Part shown: positions 58,973 through 64,000 of the stretch, piece by piece
How the letters are laid out: the number at the start of each line of letters is the position of its first letter
Numbering within the stretch: position 1 is the stretch's first letter
Origin: Ancylostoma caninum
Taxonomy: Eukaryota; Nematoda; Chromadorea; Rhabditida; Ancylostomatidae
Direction: 5' to 3'
Assembly (NCBI GenBank): GCA_037903475.1
Contig: JBAJFG010000071.1
Span: 2,314,001 to 2,378,000 of the forward strand
Length of the DNA stretch: 64,000 nucleotides
Position numbers and translations under genes: made by a program
Notes under the pieces: model-generated
Databases searched by the model: none
The model's input: only the letters and a program-made list of their open reading frames with translations
What the model was told of the DNA's origin: nothing

Positions 58973-59168
58973 CTGTTTTGCATCTACGATTTAGAAGCCC
59001 TCCTCCTTTGAGGAGGCTATTTTCAGGCAGTAAGGCTATATTTCCCACTCGCATACCGACAATACAAGGGTTCGGAGTGATTCTAAAGGTTCTTCGTACA
59101 TCTTCTATCTCTTGTATATTCCCAGTTCTGCTCACCAAGATTCAAGGAATTTCTCGTGTACTCGTGGC

Positions 59169-59354
59169 ATGGCTGGGTACTGTGACACCCATCCTGGTAA
59201 ATTTTTAACTCCAGTCGAGTTTTGCTTCCCTCAAAATGTGGTAGGATCTTGTGAACATGATGATTGTAACGAGCTCTTCTTTATTCGCTGTTCTTATTGT
59301 GAGAAGCAACTTTGTTTTGATCACTTTGTGCTATCTTACCATACGTGCACATAA
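59169..59354 (+). CDS. AN1-like zinc-finger protein or exon (61 residues)
   Basis: ATG at 59169 opens MAGYCDTHPGKFLTPVEF, then FPQNVVGSCEHDDCNELFF and IRCSYCEKQLCFDHFVLSY, ending HTCT and TAA. The ligands from residue 28 read C-x4-C-x7-C-x2-C-x4-C-x2-H-x5-H-x-C, which matches the AN1 zinc-finger pattern in its second half and differs only in the spacing of the first pair. All eight ligands are present and no stop interrupts it. It lies exactly in the spacer between two inverted SINE arms. It may be a captured host exon, an independent small gene, or part of an unknown element. AN1 domains bind ubiquitin-like or membrane partners in stress proteins; the role here is unknown. Confidence 0.55.
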   Translation: MAGYCDTHPGKFLTPVEFCFPQNVVGSCEHDDCNELFFIRCSYCEKQLCFDHFVLSYHTCT

Positions 59355-59550
59355 AGGAGTTTCGACTGTCGGAGAGTAAACCATATATGTATTATGTTTC
59401 TGCTGTTGTGAGATGTGATGTACGAAGAACCTTTGGAATCACTCCGAACCCTTGTATTGTCGGTATGCGAGTGGGAAATATAGCCTAACTGCCTGAAGAT
59501 AGCCTCCTCGAAGGAGGACGGCTTCTGAAAAGTGGATGCAAGAGAGCTCG

Positions 59551-59618
59551 CTGTAGCAGGATCCGAACCAGCAACCTTGCTCTTGTGAAGCGAGAGACTT
59601 ACCACAATACCACGGACC
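59551..59618 (-). repeat. tRNA-related SINE head, inverted copy
   Basis: On the minus strand GTCCGTGGTATTGTGG (box A) and GGTTCGGATCC (box B). Diverged partner of 58901-58972. Confidence 0.65.
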
Positions 59619-60171
59619 GAGCTGGCTTTGTAGCACTCGAGACCGCATATGTGTGCGCTCCCGCACCAACAAAAACCGCCATAACTTTCCACTCAGGACC
59701 CCGCAGGAATGGTGCGGCATGAATTCGACATCAGTGATGCCAACTGCATTGAACCCGTACATAGGTAATCGGGAAAGCTCACGGCCAGGGAGTATCCTTC
59801 CCTTGTGAGTCCTGTGAAACAGTGATGGGCATATGACATGTTAGGTTCCACCTGCTACTTCAGGATCCTTCATCATCGAGTTGCTTTATGTTAGAAAAGG
59901 GTATTTTGTGAACCCAGTCCTTCAGTTTACTAGTTGCTTGGTGTTAAAAATGTCTACAGGTTGAAATTTAGGTTTGAAATTCGAAATAATAGATTTGGAA
60001 ACTGTCCTCGTTCAAGCTACGGTGATTTTCAAAGATGGGCTGCTTTCAAGGCCCATGTAATTGGCGTAACTAAAGAACATTTCGCGCGCAGGCATTGATT
60101 CACTGATTTTGTCAATGTATTTGTAAGGGTCTACTGTGGTCAAGCCTTTTCTCATGTCCAGCATGCCAGAC

Positions 60172-62322
60172 CTAGGTGGAATAGTGGGGAGCATGGGTCT
60201 TCGAAAGTGAAGGTTGAACGTGAAAATCGGAGGTCCAAAAGTGAAGGTTGCCTACCAAATCGTGGGCGTCGACCGGGAAGGGGGGCTTATTTTTGTTGTT
60301 TTTTTGTACTATTTCTATTTTGTTGTAGTTTTTTTGCTAACAAATTTTATGAATCCTTCGATTTTGCACACAATATTTCTAAGGATCGAGAGGAGCCACG
60401 AGGAATGCCGTTCACGCATGGATAGTAGAGAAAGCGTACCAGGTAAAAATATCTGAAATTGAACGCTGATCGGAAAACTGACTGAAAAATTTCATCTTAA
60501 AAATCAAAGATTTTTCGGATTTTCGGACCAGAATTTCTCAGGGCACAGAAGAGCTGGGTCGAAGCTCGGCTAAGGTAAGATAGAGGAGACACTGTAGTAT
60601 GCCAATATATGCGAAAGTTGTAAGAGATTTGAAATGGGAGCAGAAAAATGAAGTTTAAAATTTTTAATTTTTTCCGATTTTGGGATGAAATTTTAGGAAA
60701 TCAGGGGCGCTGTCCACGGATATATGATATGCTTGATAATAAGCAGTAAAAGGTAAGTTAGAAACTGTAAAGACATTTGGAGCAGACCCCCTATCTGAGT
60801 CGATATTGGCGTGCGAAAATCCGGAAAAATAGGTGCACGGCAGGGTTGGGTCCGCTCCGCGGGCCGCCACGCGTCAGGTATTGATTTTTCTCAAAGGCGC
60901 GGTTGCCTTTTATGTGGGGAGGATTTTCTCTATCGAACCGTATACAACACTCCTACATTGGGTTGCTCCCTCATCCGCCCAAATCTTCCAGATGTCCGGG
61001 ATTTTCAACTTTTAATCGAATTTTTCAGGCTTCGTTGAAATCGGTGTTCATCGGCGCGGTTGTCTGCGTGATCAGTTCGCTATGATGCGTGGACTAGTAT
61101 AGGAGTCGGAGCTGGAATTTGCGCTATAACGAACGAAGCCTGAAAAATTCGATTAAAAGTTGAAAATCTTGGATGTTTGGAAAATTTGGGCGGATGAGGG
61201 AGCAACCCAATGTAGGATTGTTGTGTACGCTTCGATAGAGAAAACCCTCCCCACATAACAGGCAACTGCGCCTTTGAGAAAAATTAATACCTTAATGTCT
61301 TTACAGTTTCTAATTTACCTTTTAGTGCTTATTATCAAGCATATCACAGATCCGTGGACAGCGCCCCTAGCTTCCTGAAATTTTGTCCCAAAAATCGGAA
61401 AAAATTAAAAATTTTAAACTTCATTTTTCTGCTTCCTTTTGAAATCTCCTACAACTTTCGCATATATTGGCATACTACATTGTCTCCTCTATCTTACCTT
61501 AGCCGAGCTTCGGCCCAGCTCTTCTGTGCCCTGAGAAATTCTGGTCCGAAAATCCGAAAAATCTTTGATTTTCAGGATGAAATTTTTCAGTCAGTTTTCC
61601 GATCAGCGTTCAGATATTTTTACCTAATACTCTTTCTCTACTATCCATGCGTGAACGGCCTTCCTCTTGGCTCCTCTCGGTCCTGAGAAATATTGCCCAG
61701 AAAATGAAAGAAATCATGAAACTTCTATGTTAACTCCTCGACTTTATTCTTTATTCCGGAAATAACTTTGAACACTTTCTATGTTATTTCTTCTTGTCTG
61801 TAGCGCTGTATTCACGCTCTGAACAATAACTCGATAAATCTACCATCTCATTTAGAAAAACATTCAACAACTACCTACCTACTTATCGATCGCATTTTTT
61901 GATTCCGATCTACACCTACGTTTGTCTGTATCAAAAGTTTTTCTTGGTTTTCAGTGCAACCATGTTCTATTCGTACTTTCAGTTTCTCCACGCCAACGGG
62001 ACAAATCAAAACATTAACACTTTTAATTCTGGCTGATCAGTGCGCCACACCTCACAATTAAATAAACACAACAATAGAGATCACAATCCCGTTTGCACTT
62101 TCCTCACGATATTTAGCCGGGAATCCCTCTTTCAGCGACGAAGTTCTGGCTTGAACCTGAAATTAAGCAAGATTACATGTGCTTCTCCCATTTGGGCAGT
62201 GGAGGGTGGGGGGGGGGGGGGGCTTCGCCCCCCCCCCCTCCCCCGCCAAAGTGAAGGTTCCCCCCTGGCTCGGCTAAAAATGAAGGTTGGGTGAGCACAA
62301 TACTCAGGGTATTCCACCTATG
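60172..62322. mobile_element. 2.15-kb element with 9-bp target duplication and giant palindrome
   Basis: ATGCCAGAC occurs at 60163-60171 and again at 62323-62331. Just inside, the ends are CTAGGTGGAATA and, inverted, CATAGGTGGAATA. A 9-bp duplication with short TIRs fits Mutator-like (or Merlin-like) elements. The interior is mostly a palindrome centred near 61080: 60380-60780 pairs with 61290-61690, and 60870-61045 pairs with about 61125-61290. The word AGTGAAGGTT occurs near both ends in direct orientation. No transposase is present. Confidence 0.7.
62201..62246. repeat. G-run/C-run hairpin
   Basis: GGAGGGTGGGGG (continuing G) pairs with CCCCCTCCCCCGCC around CTTCG, inside the right end of the 2.15-kb element. 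A very stable stem; it may also form G-quadruplex structures or reflect assembly difficulty. Confidence 0.8.
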
Positions 62323-62331
62323 ATGCCAGAC

Positions 62332-63300
62332 AACCCCAATGAAAATCGTTCCACCATGCCGAAACGAAACGCATGAAAAATCGATAGAATCAATGAATCG
62401 ATAATGGTCCTGCACAAACTCTGAAAACTGTGCGGCACGAACGCGGTCCGAACGGCGTAATGGTTCGAGTAGAAACCCAAGCAGCAGCTGTTCCTAGTTG
62501 CTGCCATCCCCTCCCCTCCCCCCCCTTCCCCCCTCCTTCAATCGCTGTCATCTCTCAGCAATAGCTGCTAAAGGGACGAAAGCCTGAGCAGCAATCGAGG
62601 GGAGGATGGCAGCAATTGGGAATGTTGCTGCAAGGGTTTCTACTGGGACCATTACGCCGATCGGGCTGCGATCGTGATGCACAGTTATCAGAGAGGGGAT
62701 AGTAAGTGCTGCGAATATCCTGGTTTCCGCTTTAACTTTTGAAACATACTCAGACAATTGTGCAGGTCGGACCTCCGTCGCTCCGCCCACTTTTTGGATT
62801 GGGGGGGGGACGTGTATCGACGTTCTGGCTTAGCAGTGCTGCTCATACCCCCCCCCCCCCCAACTTGCTGCTGTCCACCGGAGTCCTCCAGACGTGCTGC
62901 TGTCTGCTGCGACCGTGATAACACGTGTATATGTAAAATTAATCAACAGCTTCATCTTCTCTCACGCTCACTTTCATCCTAACAACCTTGGAGCGGTGGT
63001 GAGTGTTCATGAGTTCTCATTATAGGGCAACTAGGCAATGTGCCAGTTCATGATGAGTATGGGGATGTCAGCAGAATCCAGTCCTACTCGACACGATGAT
63101 TTCAGCAATATGCTTGAAATTGGAAAGAACAGTCGAAAAACCCTATTTTGGAGGCCAGATTTGATACTTGAGCGGACGAGTCTGCTTGCTAGGAAGCTGG
63201 AAAAAGCGGAGCTGAGTAGTTGAGATTGCACATCAAAATGAACTTTTCAGCAGTAGCTGTTATCGAATGAACAAGCATTGCCGTATTGGAAAACCTTGCC
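62332..63300. other. No gene seen; G/C homopolymer pair
   Basis: A G10 run at about 62802 and a C14 run at about 62850 could pair around a 40-base loop, and a C-rich tract lies at 62508-62536. ORFs crossing them are unsupported. Confidence 0.4.
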
Positions 63301-63505
63301 GCACCTCAGCACGTTTTTGATGCGGAATCAAACCTCCCGTCCACTGGCCAAGAATTTTGGAATTCTCGGCCAAAGAATCCCTAACTTATGGGGTTTTGAC
63401 GTTACTCTAATTCACTAAAGTATACCTTTGCGCTAAGCGGCTCGCATATGTTCGGTTGAGGTGAGGATCTTAAACGCGATCCTTGAGGTGACACACTGCC
63501 TTTAA
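63301..63505. mobile_element. Terminus of a TTAA-AGGCAGTGTGTCACC element (partial)
   Basis: Ends GGTGACACACTGCCTTTAA at 63487-63505 and shares its TTAA with the next element. Related to the terminus at 1441-1450. The left limit is uncertain. Confidence 0.5.
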
Positions 63506-63972
63506 AGGCAGCAGGAGCTGAAATTCTCGACTCTGAGCTGAGCTGCGGGTGGTGAAGTACAGACTCGGCACATCATAAATGTGCAACGAACACAGACAAT
63601 GATGGCTTAACTGCAGAGAAAATGGAAGATTCGTCGCGAACACGCCTGGCCGTGTTCGTGCGCGGACGAGTTTTCACCGGCGCGGAAGCCATTGCGGCGC
63701 GTGGTTTTGGCCGAGTCCCGCCATGAAACCCTGTGAATTGAATGCATTTCGTTTTCCTTTTGCGCCAAACACGCATCGCAATGGCTTTTTGCGCCGGGGA
63801 AAACTCGTCCGCTCACGAACACGGCCAGGCGTGTTCGCGACGAATGTTCCATTTTCTCTGCGGGTAAACCATAATTGTCTGTGTTCGTTTCACATTTATG
63901 ATGTGCTGATTCTGTACTTCATCACCCACAGCTCAGCTCGGAGTCGAGGATTTCAGCTCCTGCTGCCTTTAA
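63502..63972. mobile_element. Palindromic TTAA MITE, copy 4 (471 bp)
   Basis: TTAAAGGCAGCAGGAGCTG to CTCCTGCTGCCTTTAA, full palindrome like the copies at 2616, 38762 and 43297. Both of its TTAA words are shared with neighbouring TTAA elements. Confidence 0.9.
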
Positions 63973-64000
63973 AGGCAGCACTCACGGAAATTTCCACTTC
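63969..64000. mobile_element. Left terminus of another TTAA MITE, cut by window end
   Basis: TTAAAGGCAGCACTCACGGA followed by AATTTCC, the family seen at 16649-17067. Confidence 0.75.

Larger units (their letters stand above)
58714..59808. mobile_element. 1.1-kb foldback of two inverted tRNA-like SINEs
   Basis: Arms 58714-59103 and 59416-59808 are inverted copies with moderate divergence. Each arm contains a tRNA-like unit (58901-58972 plus; 59618-59551 minus). The 312-base spacer between the arms holds a zinc-finger ORF. Confidence 0.8.

Overview
The window reads as repeat-rich nuclear DNA of a nematode, most likely a strongylid such as a hookworm. This is inferred from three things: a few candidate genes made of short exons with compact GT-AG introns of about 50-150 bp; CR1-type LINEs, Penelope-like, mariner and Harbinger elements side by side; and an abundance of MITEs that begin TTAA-AGGCAG. 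There are no bacterial-type operons, no rRNA and no intact tRNA gene. The species is not fixed by anything I can see.

Layout. 1-4.6 kb: hairpins and tandem repeats, then a minus-strand canonical Penelope-like element (PLE) present as two partial copies in tandem, broken by a 471-bp palindromic MITE. 5.4-8.2 kb: remains of a plus-strand LINE with a minus-strand mariner transposase fossil lodged in it. 8.5-16.4 kb: mostly unique DNA with the best host-gene candidates, including a two-exon minus-strand gene end (8520-8776), a hydrophobic minus-strand exon (13998-14190) and a plus-strand candidate secreted-protein gene (14945-16351). 16.6-23.5 kb: TTAA-anchored MITEs, a 1.2-kb foldback with tRNA-like arms, and a decayed plus-strand Harbinger transposase cut by one of the MITEs. 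23.66-26.5 kb: a nearly intact AT-rich PLE with an N-terminal GIY-YIG domain (Naiad-like order), followed by (AC)n microsatellites. 29.35-33.8 kb: a minus-strand CR1-type LINE with ORF1, endonuclease and reverse transcriptase, all broken by frameshifts.

34.8-44 kb: a 59-bp minisatellite, a 1.29-kb terminal-inverted-repeat element carrying a tRNA-like unit, a mariner-type MITE, two more palindromic MITEs, a nested MITE pair with a TATA box, and a Harbinger transposon with convergent transposase and Myb/SANT-like genes. 45-53 kb: candidate exons and several TIR elements, plus a leucine-rich-repeat-like fragment. 53-58.7 kb: little recognisable. 58.7-64 kb: a foldback made of two inverted tRNA-like SINEs whose loop holds an AN1-like zinc-finger ORF, a 2.15-kb palindromic element with a 9-bp target duplication, and a final MITE chained between two other TTAA termini.

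The coding pieces mostly belong to mobile elements. The main theme is nesting: elements inserted into each other, and at least four MITE families that share the same TTAA-AGGCAG end although no transposase in the window can be assigned to them.
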